Assembly (NCBI RefSeq): GCF_030142075.1
Contig: NZ_CP126241.1
Coordinates: forward strand, 124,001 to 188,000
Direction: 5' to 3'
Length of the DNA stretch: 64,000 nucleotides
Source of the DNA: Arthrobacter sp. zg-Y20
Lineage (GTDB): Bacteria; Actinomycetota; Actinomycetes; Actinomycetales; Micrococcaceae
In this document: positions 26,074-35,155 of the stretch, one piece after another
How the letters are laid out: every line of letters begins with the position of its first letter
Numbering within the stretch: position 1 is the stretch's first letter
Position numbers and translations under genes: made by a program
The notes under the pieces: generated by a model
What the model saw: the letters and a program-made list of their open reading frames with translations, nothing else
Databases searched by the model: none
Told to the model about the DNA's origin: nothing

Positions 26074-26586
26074 GTGGCCACTCAGCTGCTGGTCCTTTCG
26101 GACACCCATCTGCCCACCCGTGCCAAGGTACTTCCCGAGGTGCTCTGGCAGGACATTGAAGCCGCAGACATCGTGGTGCATGCCGGGGACTGGGTGAACG
26201 TTGAACTGCTGGAGGAGATCCAGGCCCGTTCCCGCAGCCTCCTGGCCTGCTACGGAAACAACGACGGCGCCGGGCTGCGGTCCCGCCTGCCGCTGGTGGC
26301 GACGGCGGTGGTCGAGGAGGTGCGGCTCGCCGTCGTGCATGAAACCGGTCCCGCACGGCTGCGGGAAGAACGCATGGACGCGCAGTTCCCGGATACCGAC
26401 CTGCTGATTTTCGGGCACAGCCACATCCCCTGGGATTCCACCGCCCCGTCCGGGATGCGCCTGCTGAACCCCGGCTCGCCCACCGACCGGCGTCGGCAGC
26501 CCTTCTGCACCTATTTGCGCCTGGACCTCGACGGGAAGAGCATCACTGCCGACCTCCGGCGGCTTCCGCCGCGGAGGGCCGCTTAA
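26074..26586 (+). CDS. Metallophosphoesterase, YfcE/MJ0936 family
   Basis: 170-aa calcineurin-like phosphoesterase. Metal ligands are visible in order: SDTHLP, HAGDWV, YGNND and GHSH, matching the D-x-H, G-D-x, G-N-x-D and G-H-x-H blocks. Likely a cytoplasmic phosphodiesterase; substrate unknown. GTG start at 26074, 3 nt after the DoxX stop. A convergent terminator follows. Confidence 0.9.
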   Translation: MATQLLVLSDTHLPTRAKVLPEVLWQDIEAADIVVHAGDWVNVELLEEIQARSRSLLACYGNNDGAGLRSRLPLVATAVVEEVRLAVVHETGPARLREERMDAQFPDTDLLIFGHSHIPWDSTAPSGMRLLNPGSPTDRRRQPFCTYLRLDLDGKSITADLRRLPPRRAA

Positions 26587-26604
26587 CGCGGGTAGCGCTT
26601 AAAC

Positions 26605-26645
26605 GGCAAAGGCCGGGGTGCCTTGCGGCTGCCCCGGCCTTTGCC
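26605..26645. terminator. Bidirectional terminator
   Basis: Stem GGCAAAGGCCGGGG (26605-26618) with CCCCGGCCTTTGCC (26632-26645) and an inner GCC/GGC pair. It lies between the phosphoesterase gene (plus) and the alcohol dehydrogenase gene (minus). Confidence 0.8.
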
Positions 26646-26670
26646 GGTGGTGCTTGGTACTGCTGGTGCC

Positions 26671-27858
26671 CTAGTTGCTGGCGCCCGGCTGGAAGACAAC
26701 CTTGATGCAGCCGTCTTCCTTCTTCTGGAACTTCTCGTACAGCTCCGGTGCATCCTCAAGGGAGGCCTGGTGGGTAACCAGGTTGGTGACGCCCAGCGGA
26801 TCGGCGGGATCCTCGACCAGCGGCATCAGGTCCTCGGTCCAGCGCTTGACGTTGCACTGGCCCATCCGCAGGTTCAGCTGCTTGTCGAACATGGCCATCA
26901 GGTTCATCGGGTCGGCCGTGCCGCCGTAAACGCCGCTCAGGGACACCGTGCCGCCGCGGCGGACCGCGTCAATGGCACCGTGCAGGGCGGACAGGCGGTC
27001 CGTTCCGGCGGTCTCCATTGCCTTCTGCGCCAGCTTGTCCGGCAGCAGTCCGACGATGGTCTGGGCTGCCTTGCCCACGGGGGAGCCATGGGCCTCCATG
27101 CCGACGGCGTCCACCACGGAGTCCGGTCCGCGGCCGTCCGTCATTTCACGCAGCTCGTCGGCGACGTCCTTGTGCAGGTCCAGGGTTTCCACGCCGTACT
27201 GGCCGGCGAGCTTCCGGCGTTCCTCCACCGGCTCGACGCCGATGACACGGTAGCCCAGATGTGTGCCGATGCGGGCGGCGAACTGGCCGACCGGGCCCAG
27301 GCCGTACACGGCGAGGGTGCCGCCGTCGGGCACATTGGCGTACTGGACGCCCTGCCAGGCAGTGGGAAGGATGTCGGAGAGGAACAGGTAACGGTGGTCC
27401 GGGAGTTCGGTGCCGACCTTGATGGGGTTGTAGTCGGCCAGCGGCACCCGGAGGTACTCGGCCTGCCCGCCGGGAACGGAGCCGTACAGCTCAGAGAAGC
27501 CGAAGAGGGCAGCGCCGGAGCCCTTTTCGCGGACCTGGGTGACCTCGCACTGGGTCTGCAGGCCCTGGCGGCACATGAAGCAGCTGCCGCAGGCGATCTG
27601 GAAGGGAACAACCACGCGGTCGCCCTTCTTCAGGCTGGTGACGGCGGAGCCGACCTCTTCCACAATGCCCATGGCTTCGTGGCCGAGGATGTCGCCTTCC
27701 TTCATGTAGGGCAGGAGCACTCCGTAAAGGTGGAGGTCGGAGCCGCATACAGCGGTGGAGGTGACCCGGATGATGGCGTCGGTGGGTTCCTGGATGGTGG
27801 GATCAGGTACTTGCTCCACGCTTACGGAGTTTTTCCCCTGCCATGTAACTGCTTTCAC
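26671..27858 (-). CDS. Zinc-dependent alcohol dehydrogenase family protein
   Basis: 395-aa medium-chain dehydrogenase, close in length and layout to glutathione-independent formaldehyde dehydrogenases. Catalytic zinc region CGSDLHLYG and GHEAMGIVEEVG; structural zinc cysteines in CGSCFMCRQGLQTQC; NAD site VYGLGPVGQFAARIG. GTG start at 27858 has a perfect AGGAGG 8 nt upstream, the strongest ribosome site in the region; the frame remains open to 27912. Aldehyde detoxification is inferred. It stands alone on the minus strand after its own 137-nt leader. Confidence 0.9.
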   Translation of the reverse strand: MKAVTWQGKNSVSVEQVPDPTIQEPTDAIIRVTSTAVCGSDLHLYGVLLPYMKEGDILGHEAMGIVEEVGSAVTSLKKGDRVVVPFQIACGSCFMCRQGLQTQCEVTQVREKGSGAALFGFSELYGSVPGGQAEYLRVPLADYNPIKVGTELPDHRYLFLSDILPTAWQGVQYANVPDGGTLAVYGLGPVGQFAARIGTHLGYRVIGVEPVEERRKLAGQYGVETLDLHKDVADELREMTDGRGPDSVVDAVGMEAHGSPVGKAAQTIVGLLPDKLAQKAMETAGTDRLSALHGAIDAVRRGGTVSLSGVYGGTADPMNLMAMFDKQLNLRMGQCNVKRWTEDLMPLVEDPADPLGVTNLVTHQASLEDAPELYEKFQKKEDGCIKVVFQPGASN

Positions 27859-27923
27859 GTGCGATCCTCCTGCTGGTTGCATTCTGAGTGCGTTGAAAGA
27901 ACTTATCCCCATTGTGCCAATTC

Positions 27924-27934
27924 ATAAGCGTACT
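27924..27934 (-). promoter_or_regulatory. AGTACGCTTAT motif upstream of the alcohol dehydrogenase gene
   Basis: Read on the minus strand, AGTACGCTTAT lies 66 nt before the GTG start. It resembles the AGCATRCTTAT sites before katE and the GlsB-type gene at 8 or more of 11 positions. Weak alone. Confidence 0.3.
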
Positions 27935-27995
27935 GACAAAACAGGCCGCAGTCAGGGGTTTGCGGAAAGTCTGCAGGTGAGCGGGCGCGTGGAGG

Positions 27996-28415
27996 CTAGG
28001 AGTTTCGGCCGGTCCGGCTCGGGCGCGGTCCCGGGAGTACCCGGGGGTCCCGCGCCAGGATCATGTCCAGCGCGGTTGCATTATCCAGCGTTTGCCGCGC
28101 GGACAAGGGTGGCGGCTGCAATACGGCCCGCGCGGCGTCTGCCGGGGGCAGCTGTACGCCCACATGAAGCGCCGGGACGGTGGGAGCTGCGCGTTCGACC
28201 TCGCGGGCGGCATCTGCCAGGACCTCCAGTGCCGCGTCCTCGATGCCGGCAGTACGCGTGAGGTTAATGAGGATGTTGGCACCGAGCGTTGCCGTATGGC
28301 GCAGGATATTCAGCAGGGTGCCGCAGTTGGAGCCGGTCAGGGCACCCCGAACTTCAATGGAGGCGGCTGCGTTCTTCGTATCTACGCTGACCAGGACCCG
28401 CAGTGGATCTTCCAT
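27996..28415 (-). CDS. STAS-like hypothetical protein
   Basis: 139-aa protein. The first 90 residues have the beta-alpha pattern of STAS/anti-sigma-antagonist-like domains: LVSVDTKNAAASIEVRGALT, then INLTRTAGIEDAALEVLADA in the place of the usual D-S phosphorylation loop, which is not clearly kept. The C-terminal 40 residues are proline- and arginine-rich. ATG at 28415 with GGAG 9 nt before. No anti-sigma kinase lies nearby. Family call is tentative. Confidence 0.5.
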   Translation of the reverse strand: MEDPLRVLVSVDTKNAAASIEVRGALTGSNCGTLLNILRHTATLGANILINLTRTAGIEDAALEVLADAAREVERAAPTVPALHVGVQLPPADAARAVLQPPPLSARQTLDNATALDMILARDPRVLPGPRPSRTGRNS

Positions 28416-28564
28416 GTCATCTCCACGCCGACAGTGCTCCCGGCCACTGCTCAACCGGGTATCCCACCGTACAACGGCCGTTGCCCTGCTGTCTGCCGTT
28501 TACCCCGTCTTTGGCCTTGCCGGCGGCAAGGCCGGCAGGGCAACCGCCGGGCAGCAGGGGTGGA

Positions 28565-29710
28565 TCAGAATGAAGCGGCGGGTTTCCGGCTCCCGGCGAC
28601 GACGGCGGCCGTGGCTTCTGCGATCGCTTCCTCTTCATCCGTGGGCACTACCAGGGCCGGAATTGCCGAGTCCGGCGTGCTGATCCGCCGGGCCTGCTTC
28701 CCCCGGGCAAGGTTGGCCTCCGGATCCAGCCGGATACCCAGCGGGCCGAGCTGGTCCACCACCAACTCCCGGAACTTCCCGGAGTTTTCTCCGATTCCCG
28801 CGGTAAAGACCACCGCCTGCGCACCGCCCACGGCCACATGGTAGGCGCCGATGTACTTCGCCAGCCGGTAGGCGGCAACGGCCAGGGCCAGCCGCGAGCG
28901 TTCATCGCCGGCGTCCGCGGCCTCCTCGATGCTGCGCATGTCTGACTCGCCGGCCAGGGCCCTTAACCCGGATTCGCGGTTGAGCATATTGTCCAGGGTG
29001 TCGGCGTCATAACCCTGGCGGGCCAGGAACACCAGGATGGACGGATCAACGTCTCCGCTGCGGGTACCCATCACCAGGCCCTCCAGCGGCGTGAATCCCA
29101 TGGAGGTGTCGATGCTCTTGCCGTCCTGAATGGCCGCAACGGAGGCGCCGTTGCCCAGATGGGCGATGACGGCGCGGAACCGTTCGGGCTCTATGCCCAG
29201 GAAACGCGCGGCGGCCGGAGCCACGAAGCCGTAACTGGTGCCGTGGAAGCCGTAGCGCCGGATGCCGTGCCGGCGGTACAGGCTGTCCGGCAGCGCGTAG
29301 CGCCAGGCCCGTTCCGGCAGGGTGCGGTGGAAGGCGGTGTCGAAAACGGCAACCTGGGGAATTGACGGCCACTTGTCGTGTACTGCCCGGATACCCATGG
29401 CGCTGGCCGGATTGTGCAGCGGTGCCAGCGGGCTCAGCCGCTCAATGGAACGGACAATCTCGTTGTTCACCAGGACCGGTTCACTAAAGCGCTCGCCGCC
29501 GTGCACCACCCGGTGGCCCACGGCGTCGATGCTCCGCCCGTCCAGTTCCCGCCGCAGCCGGGTACTGAGTTCCTCGAGCGCCGCGGTGTGGTCCGGGATT
29601 ACGTCACCGATCCGGTCGATGAGGCCCTTTGTGAGCAGCTCCTGGCTGTCTGTGTCCCGCACCTGGTATTTCAGTGACGACGAGCCTGAGTTGATGACCA
29701 GCACCAGCAT
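28565..29710 (-). CDS. ackA: Acetate kinase
   Basis: 381-aa acetate kinase, making ATP from acetyl phosphate or the reverse. N-terminal phosphate loop MLVLVINSGSSSLKYQ; the conserved catalytic region VFDTAFHRTLPERAWRYALP, FHGTSYGFV, AHLGNGASVAAI, and DTSMGFTPLEGLVMGTRSGD; the C-terminal nucleotide site FTAGIGENS. ATG at 29710 directly follows the pta stop (TAA ATG), with GGAGGA inside the end of pta. Works with Pta in acetate overflow and use. Confidence 0.97.
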   Translation of the reverse strand: MLVLVINSGSSSLKYQVRDTDSQELLTKGLIDRIGDVIPDHTAALEELSTRLRRELDGRSIDAVGHRVVHGGERFSEPVLVNNEIVRSIERLSPLAPLHNPASAMGIRAVHDKWPSIPQVAVFDTAFHRTLPERAWRYALPDSLYRRHGIRRYGFHGTSYGFVAPAAARFLGIEPERFRAVIAHLGNGASVAAIQDGKSIDTSMGFTPLEGLVMGTRSGDVDPSILVFLARQGYDADTLDNMLNRESGLRALAGESDMRSIEEAADAGDERSRLALAVAAYRLAKYIGAYHVAVGGAQAVVFTAGIGENSGKFRELVVDQLGPLGIRLDPEANLARGKQARRISTPDSAIPALVVPTDEEEAIAEATAAVVAGSRKPAASF

Positions 29711-31783
29711 TTAGTCCTCCTGTGCCTGGACGGCGGTAATGGCCACGGTGTTGACGATGTCCTCCACGGTGCAGCCGCGGCTGAGGTCGTTGACCGGTTT
29801 GCGCAGCCCCTGCAGGATCGGTCCCACCGCCACCGCCCCGGCGGACTGCTGGACGGCCTTGTAGGTGTTGTTGCCGGTGTTCAGGTCCGGGAAAATGAAG
29901 ACCGTTGCCTGCCCCGCCACGGAGGATCCCGGCGCCTTGGAGGCCGCCACCGAGGCGTCTACGGCGGCGTCGTACTGGATGGGGCCTTCCACCGGAAGAT
30001 CCGGCCGGGCGCGGCGGACCAGCTCGGTGGCCTTGCGGACCTTCTCCACGGAACCGCCGGTGCCGGAGGAACCGGTGGAGTAGGAGAGCATGGCCACCCG
30101 GGGCGTGACGCCGAACTGTTCGGCGGTGGCGGCCGAGGCCAGTGCGATGTCCGCCAGCTGCTCCATGTCCGGTTCCGGATTCACGGCGCAGTCGCCGTAG
30201 ACCAGGACCCGGTCTGCCAGCAGCATAAGGAACACCGAGGACACAATCTTTACGCCCTCCTTGGTGCGGATGAACTCCAGGGCGGGCCGGATGGTGTTGG
30301 CGGTGGTGTGGGCGGCGCCGGAGACCATGCCGTCCATCCGGCCCAGCTGGACCATCATGGTGCCGAAGTATGCCCCATGGAGCATACGCTCCTGCGCGTC
30401 CTCCAGGGTGACGCCCTTTTTCTGGCGCAGTGCCGCGTATTCGCGGGCAAATTCGTCCCGCAGGGCACTGGTGGCGGGGTTGATGATGTTGACGTTGGAG
30501 AGGTCAATGCCTTCACTTGCCGCCAGTTCGCGGATCTGCCCCTCCGGTCCCAGGACCGTCAGCGCACATACGTCGCGCCGGCTGAGGATCTCCGCTGCCT
30601 GCAGGATCCGCACGTCCAGTCCCTCCGGCAGGACAATGCGCTGCCGGCTGGCGCGGGCGCGCACAATGAGCTCGTTGAGGAACCGCAGCGGGGTGGTGGT
30701 GGCCGGCCGGGGAAGCGCCAGCCGTTCCAGCAGTTCCACTTCGTCCACGTGCCGGGACCAGGTACCCAGGGCGGCCGCCACCTTGCGCCGGTGGCCGCTG
30801 GAGATCTCTCCGCGGACGCGGCTGACCCGGCGCGCCGTCGTATAGGTATCCGTGCTGACATCGAACACCGGGAACGGCGCGGAGGCCAGCAACTCAAGGA
30901 TGGCCGGCTCCACCTCCATGCCGCCGGTGAGGATCATGCCGCTCGCCACCGGGAAGTCGGAGGAGAAGGAGGAAGCAAGGGTAGCCACCATCACGTCGGC
31001 ACGGTCCGCCGGCACAATCACCAGCGTGCCGTCAGTGAGCTGCGGGATGAAGTTGCCAACCGTCATGGCCGCCACCTTCACTGCTGAAACATCCCGCTCC
31101 AGGGTGGCGCTGCCGGCCACCTGGCGCGCCTGCAGCGCTTTCTGTACCTCGGCGATGGACGGCTGGGAGATTTCGCTCTGTTCCGGAATGACATAAACCG
31201 GGCGTCCGCTGTTGCCCGGGCGCATGGCCGCAGCGATGGGTTCGACTTCCGACGGCGCGGCGCGGTTGACCATCATGGCCAGCAGATCGCATTTGGCATC
31301 GGCCAGCTGGCGGCGGGCCACGTCCACGGCATCCGCCGTTTCTGCGGCGCTCATTTCCTGGGCGTTGACGACGGCGAGCACCACGGTGCCCAGGTCATTG
31401 GCCAGGCGGGCGTTGAGATCGAACTCGAGGGCGACGTCGTGCCCGGAAAGGTCCGTGCCCTCCACGATCACGACGTCGCAGTTGGCGGCGATCTCGCTGT
31501 AGACGGCCAGGCAGCGGGCATCCACCTCGCCGCGCTCACCGGCGACCAGCAGTGCACGCAACTGGGCCCGGGTCAGCCCCCCGCGGCAGGTGGCGGGGCC
31601 AAGGTCGAAGCGGCTCTGCATCAGTTCCACCATGGGGTCCTGCGCCGGATCGTCGCCTTCGACGATGGGGCGGAAGAAACCCACCCGGTCCGCGTGGCGG
31701 CCCAGCATGTCGGCCAAGCCGAGGCTGATCAGGGACTTGCCGGATCCGGGCGTCATGGCGCTTACATAGATTCCGCGGGCCAT
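29711..31783 (-). CDS. pta: Phosphate acetyltransferase (long form)
   Basis: 690-aa long-form Pta, acetyl-CoA plus phosphate to acetyl phosphate. The N-terminal third is a BioD-like P-loop domain with SAMTPGSGKSLISLGL; a DRTGG-type region lies in the middle (about 190-340); the C-terminal catalytic domain (about 370-685) includes FEAR-type positions, LLADRVLVYGDCAVNPEP, SYSTGSSGTGGSVEKV and VFPDLNTGN-like FIFPDLNTGNNTYK. ATG at 31783. First gene of pta-ackA, divergent from an amino acid permease across 231 nt with no other gene. Confidence 0.96.
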   Translation of the reverse strand: MARGIYVSAMTPGSGKSLISLGLADMLGRHADRVGFFRPIVEGDDPAQDPMVELMQSRFDLGPATCRGGLTRAQLRALLVAGERGEVDARCLAVYSEIAANCDVVIVEGTDLSGHDVALEFDLNARLANDLGTVVLAVVNAQEMSAAETADAVDVARRQLADAKCDLLAMMVNRAAPSEVEPIAAAMRPGNSGRPVYVIPEQSEISQPSIAEVQKALQARQVAGSATLERDVSAVKVAAMTVGNFIPQLTDGTLVIVPADRADVMVATLASSFSSDFPVASGMILTGGMEVEPAILELLASAPFPVFDVSTDTYTTARRVSRVRGEISSGHRRKVAAALGTWSRHVDEVELLERLALPRPATTTPLRFLNELIVRARASRQRIVLPEGLDVRILQAAEILSRRDVCALTVLGPEGQIRELAASEGIDLSNVNIINPATSALRDEFAREYAALRQKKGVTLEDAQERMLHGAYFGTMMVQLGRMDGMVSGAAHTTANTIRPALEFIRTKEGVKIVSSVFLMLLADRVLVYGDCAVNPEPDMEQLADIALASAATAEQFGVTPRVAMLSYSTGSSGTGGSVEKVRKATELVRRARPDLPVEGPIQYDAAVDASVAASKAPGSSVAGQATVFIFPDLNTGNNTYKAVQQSAGAVAVGPILQGLRKPVNDLSRGCTVEDIVNTVAITAVQAQED

Positions 31784-32014
31784 AGCTGTGATCCGTTCGT
31801 AGCGGGGTTCTTCCCATCCCGGGGGCGGGGTGGATCAGGTCACATCCATACTCGCAAAAGCGTGCGGCAGTTGCCAGCGGAGCACGCTTCACCCCAGGCG
31901 CGGTACAAGGCTTCGTGGACTCTTCTGTCTCAGGATGTGAGACTAAAATAAGTGCCGCCGGACGCCCAGCCTACGATTGACCGGTTATATTCCTCAAGAC
32001 AAGGCGAGGACCAC

Positions 32015-33532
32015 GTGAGTCTCTTCCGTACCAAACCCATCGAAGCTTCCCTGGCGGACGCCGACGAACCTGGCCGCCGGCTGAAGCGGTCACTCACCGC
32101 GTGGGACCTGATGATCATGGGCGTCGCCGTCGCTGTGGGTGCCGGCATCTTCTCGGTGGGTGCCAAAGCTGCGGCGGAGTTCTCCGGCCCCGCCGTCACC
32201 ATCTCTTTCGTGCTGGCGGCCGTCACCTGTGCGCTGGCCATCATGTGTTACGCCGAGTTCGCCACCGCCATTCCCGTTGCGGGTTCGGCGTACGTCTTCA
32301 GCTACGCCACCATGGGCGAGTTCGTCGCCTGGATCATCGGCTGGAACCTCATCCTCGAACTGTTCACCGCCGCAGCGGTGATCGCCAAGTACTGGGGCAT
32401 CTACCTCAGCGAGGTGTTTGCCCTGATCGGGGTGGATATCCCGGCAACCCTTCACCTTGGACCCATTGACCTCACCTGGGGTCCGTTCCTGATTGTCACC
32501 GCGTTCACCATCCTGCTGGTGATGGGCACCAAGCTCTCCGCACAGGTGGGCAACGTCTTTACGCTGATCAAGGTGGGCGTGGTCCTCTTTGTGATCGTTG
32601 CCGGTTTCTTCTACGTCAAGGCGGAGAACTACTCCCCGTTCATCCCGGATTCGGTGTCCACTGCCAGTGAAGGCAGCTCGGGCGTTATGCAGCAGTCCCT
32701 GTTCTCCTTCCTGACCGGCGCAGCGCCGGCCCAGTACGGAATGCTCGGCGTTTTCGCCGGCGCCGCCGTGGTGTTCTTTGCCTTCATCGGCTTCGACGTG
32801 GTGGCAACCTCCGCCGAAGAGGTCAAGGATCCAGGCCGGACCCTGCCGCGCGGCATTTTCGCCGGGCTGGCCGTAGTGACACTGCTTTACATCGGTGTAT
32901 CCCTGGCCCTGACGGGCATGGTCTCCTACACGGATCTGGCGACGGCGGAAAACCCGAACCTGGCCACCGCCTTCACCATGGTGGGCAACACGGCCGCCGC
33001 GAAGGTCATCGCCGTTGGATCACTCATCGGACTCACCACGGTGATCATGGTGCTGCTGATGGGCCTGGCCCGGGTGGTGCTGGCCATGAGCCGCGACGGC
33101 CTGCTGCCCCGTGGACTGTCCCGCACCAGCGACAAGCACTCCACCCCGGCGCGGCTGCAGATCCTTTGCGGCGCACTGGTGGCCTTCGTGGCCGGGTTCA
33201 CGCAGGTGGACGTGCTGGAGGAAATGATCAACATCGGCACGCTGTCCGCCTTTGTGGTGGTCAGCCTGGGCATCCTGGTCCTGCGGAAGAAGCGCCCCGA
33301 CCTGCGGCCGGCCTTCCGGGTTCCGTTCGGGCCCGTCATTCCGGTCCTTTCCGCCGTGCTGTGCCTGTACCTGATGACCAACCTGGCCGTGGAAACCTGG
33401 CTCTACTTTGCCGGCTGGCTGCTGATCGGTTTCCTGCTCTACTTCGCCTACGGCCAGCGGCACTCCCGCCTGAACGAGAAGTTCTCAGACGTGGCCCGTG
33501 CCGGCGCAGGCAGGGACGCCGCGGAAGCGTAG
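32015..33532 (+). CDS. APC family amino acid permease
   Basis: 505-aa permease of the amino acid/polyamine/cation superfamily, about 12 helices, closest in character to cationic amino acid (CAT/YfnA-type) transporters. Helix 1 has the unwound substrate loop VGAGIFSVG; helix 6 reads FFAFIGFDVVATSAEEVKDP. The GTG at 32015 follows GCGAGGA; the frame is open upstream to 31952. Substrate not assignable. A short basic tail ends the protein. Confidence 0.88.
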   Translation: MSLFRTKPIEASLADADEPGRRLKRSLTAWDLMIMGVAVAVGAGIFSVGAKAAAEFSGPAVTISFVLAAVTCALAIMCYAEFATAIPVAGSAYVFSYATMGEFVAWIIGWNLILELFTAAAVIAKYWGIYLSEVFALIGVDIPATLHLGPIDLTWGPFLIVTAFTILLVMGTKLSAQVGNVFTLIKVGVVLFVIVAGFFYVKAENYSPFIPDSVSTASEGSSGVMQQSLFSFLTGAAPAQYGMLGVFAGAAVVFFAFIGFDVVATSAEEVKDPGRTLPRGIFAGLAVVTLLYIGVSLALTGMVSYTDLATAENPNLATAFTMVGNTAAAKVIAVGSLIGLTTVIMVLLMGLARVVLAMSRDGLLPRGLSRTSDKHSTPARLQILCGALVAFVAGFTQVDVLEEMINIGTLSAFVVVSLGILVLRKKRPDLRPAFRVPFGPVIPVLSAVLCLYLMTNLAVETWLYFAGWLLIGFLLYFAYGQRHSRLNEKFSDVARAGAGRDAAEA

Positions 33533-33578
33533 CGCGTTTCCCCGTGCGCGGTTCCGGGCGGGGTGGCACACTGGGCGG

Positions 33579-33926
33579 ATGCTAGTTGCCTTCTCAGTTG
33601 CCCCGTCCGGAACCGGACCGCAGACCCTTCCCGCCGGAACAGGTGATGCCTCGGTGCACGACGCCGTAGCCGCCGCCGTGAGGATTGTCCGCGAGTCCGG
33701 GCTGCCAAACTCCACCGATGCCATGTTCACCACCCTCGAGGGTGAGTGGGATGAAGTCATGGACGTGGTCCGCCGCGCCACGGAAGCGGTGGGCCGGTAC
33801 GGCAGCCGGGTATCGCTGGTGCTCAAGGCGGACATCCGCCCCGGGCACGCCGGCGAGCTCACCGGCAAGGTGGAACGGCTTGAGAAGGTGCTGGCCGAAC
33901 AGGACGAATACGGCGGCCACGCCTAG
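33579..33926 (+). CDS. Thiamine-binding (MTH1187/DUF77) family protein
   Basis: 115-aa single-domain protein of the MTH1187/YkoF-like thiamine-binding family. It begins MLVAFSVAPSGTG and has the typical middle VRESGLPNSTDAMFTTLEGE. Small, soluble, probably oligomeric. Binding of thiamine is known for some members; not tested here. ATG at 33579. The O-methyltransferase follows after 31 nt. Confidence 0.85.
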   Translation: MLVAFSVAPSGTGPQTLPAGTGDASVHDAVAAAVRIVRESGLPNSTDAMFTTLEGEWDEVMDVVRRATEAVGRYGSRVSLVLKADIRPGHAGELTGKVERLEKVLAEQDEYGGHA

Positions 33927-33957
33927 CGGCCGCTTATCCGAATGAACGGAGCCTGCA

Positions 33958-34602
33958 ATGGAGCAGTGGAAACAGGTAGAGGACTTCCTGGCCGGCGTGA
34001 TCGTGCAGCCGGACGATGACCTGAGAGCCATCGTCGCAGCGACCGCCGCCGCAGGACTGCCGCCCATCGAGGTCTCCGCTGCGCAGGGGAAGCTCCTGAT
34101 GCTGCTGGCCCGCCTGTCCGGTGCCCGGCGGATCCTGGAGATCGGCACGCTGGGCGGTTTCAGCACCGCGTGGCTGGCCAGGGCACTGCCGCCCGGGGGA
34201 GAACTGGTCACCTGTGAATATGAGCCCCGCCATGCGGAGGTGGCCCGCGCCAACCTGGCCGCCGCCGGACTCGCGGACCGTGTCACGGTGCGGGTGGGTG
34301 CGGCACTGGACATCTTGCCGGCACTTGCCGGGCCGTTTGACCTGTTCTTCATCGATGCGGACAAGGCCAACAATCCGGCCTACGTGGACTGGGCAGTGAA
34401 GCTGTCCCGGCCCGGCAGCGTCATTGTGGTGGACAACGTGGTGCGCGGCGGCAGTGTCCTGGACGCTTCCGGTGACGACGCCGTGCAGGGCACCCGGGAA
34501 GCCCTGTCCGTGCTCGGATCTCATCCGCGGCTGGAGGCTACGGCCCTGCAGACGGTGGGATCCAAGGGCTGGGACGGCTTCGCGCTGGCCGTGGTCGGGT
34601 AA
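33958..34602 (+). CDS. O-methyltransferase (class I SAM-dependent, COMT-like)
   Basis: 214-aa methyltransferase of the bacterial catechol-OMT-like family (PF01596). SAM site ILEIGTLGGFSTAWLA; then VTCEYEPRHAEVARANL; metal-binding DLFFIDADKANNPAY and VDNVVRGGSV, with Asp and Asn at the catalytic Mg site. It ends FALAVVG. The methyl acceptor is unknown. It is the second of four closely spaced plus-strand genes. Confidence 0.92.
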   Translation: MEQWKQVEDFLAGVIVQPDDDLRAIVAATAAAGLPPIEVSAAQGKLLMLLARLSGARRILEIGTLGGFSTAWLARALPPGGELVTCEYEPRHAEVARANLAAAGLADRVTVRVGAALDILPALAGPFDLFFIDADKANNPAYVDWAVKLSRPGSVIVVDNVVRGGSVLDASGDDAVQGTREALSVLGSHPRLEATALQTVGSKGWDGFALAVVG

Positions 34603-34642
34603 CTGTCGGGTAACCCGCCCGCGGCCGTCCTAAGCTGTAGTT

Positions 34643-35155
34643 ATGAGCTTTAGCATCCGGCGCGCCGCGGCAGGCGACGCCGAGGATTTCGTTTCCGTCC
34701 ATCTGCAGGCCTGGCGGGAAAGCTACGCCCATGTGCTGGGGGACGAGGTTTTCACCCGCCGGGAAGCGGACCGTGCCGCCGCCGTCGACCACCGGCGTGC
34801 CCGGCTGGCCGAGCAGGCACTGGACCCGGAGATCGGAAATTGGGTGGCGCACGCAGGCGACGGCCGGCTCCTCGGTTTTGCCTCTGCCGGTCCTGCCCGT
34901 GACACCGGCATTGATGTTCCGCTGGAGCTGTGGTCCATCTACATCCTCGCGGAGGCATATGGAAGCGGCGTAGGCCAGGGTCTGCTGGAGCACGCCGTCG
35001 GCGACAAACCGGCATATGTATGGGTGCTGGAAGACAATCCACGCGCCCAGGCCTTTTACCGCCGCAACGGTTTCATCCCGGACGGTGCGTCCAAAAACCT
35101 TCCCCAGGTATGGGCCGGAACCGGCATGCTCGAAATCCGCATGGTGCGGCGCTGA
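34643..35155 (+). CDS. GNAT family N-acetyltransferase
   Basis: 170-aa GNAT protein. Acetyl-CoA region: LELWSIYILAEAYGSGVGQGL, with the expected VxxxxxGxGxGxxLL pattern, followed by VWVLEDNPRAQAFYRRNGF, the family C-terminal block. Substrate unknown. ATG at 34643. Its stop TGA overlaps the ATG of the spermidine-synthase-like gene by one base. Confidence 0.92.
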   Translation: MSFSIRRAAAGDAEDFVSVHLQAWRESYAHVLGDEVFTRREADRAAAVDHRRARLAEQALDPEIGNWVAHAGDGRLLGFASAGPARDTGIDVPLELWSIYILAEAYGSGVGQGLLEHAVGDKPAYVWVLEDNPRAQAFYRRNGFIPDGASKNLPQVWAGTGMLEIRMVRR

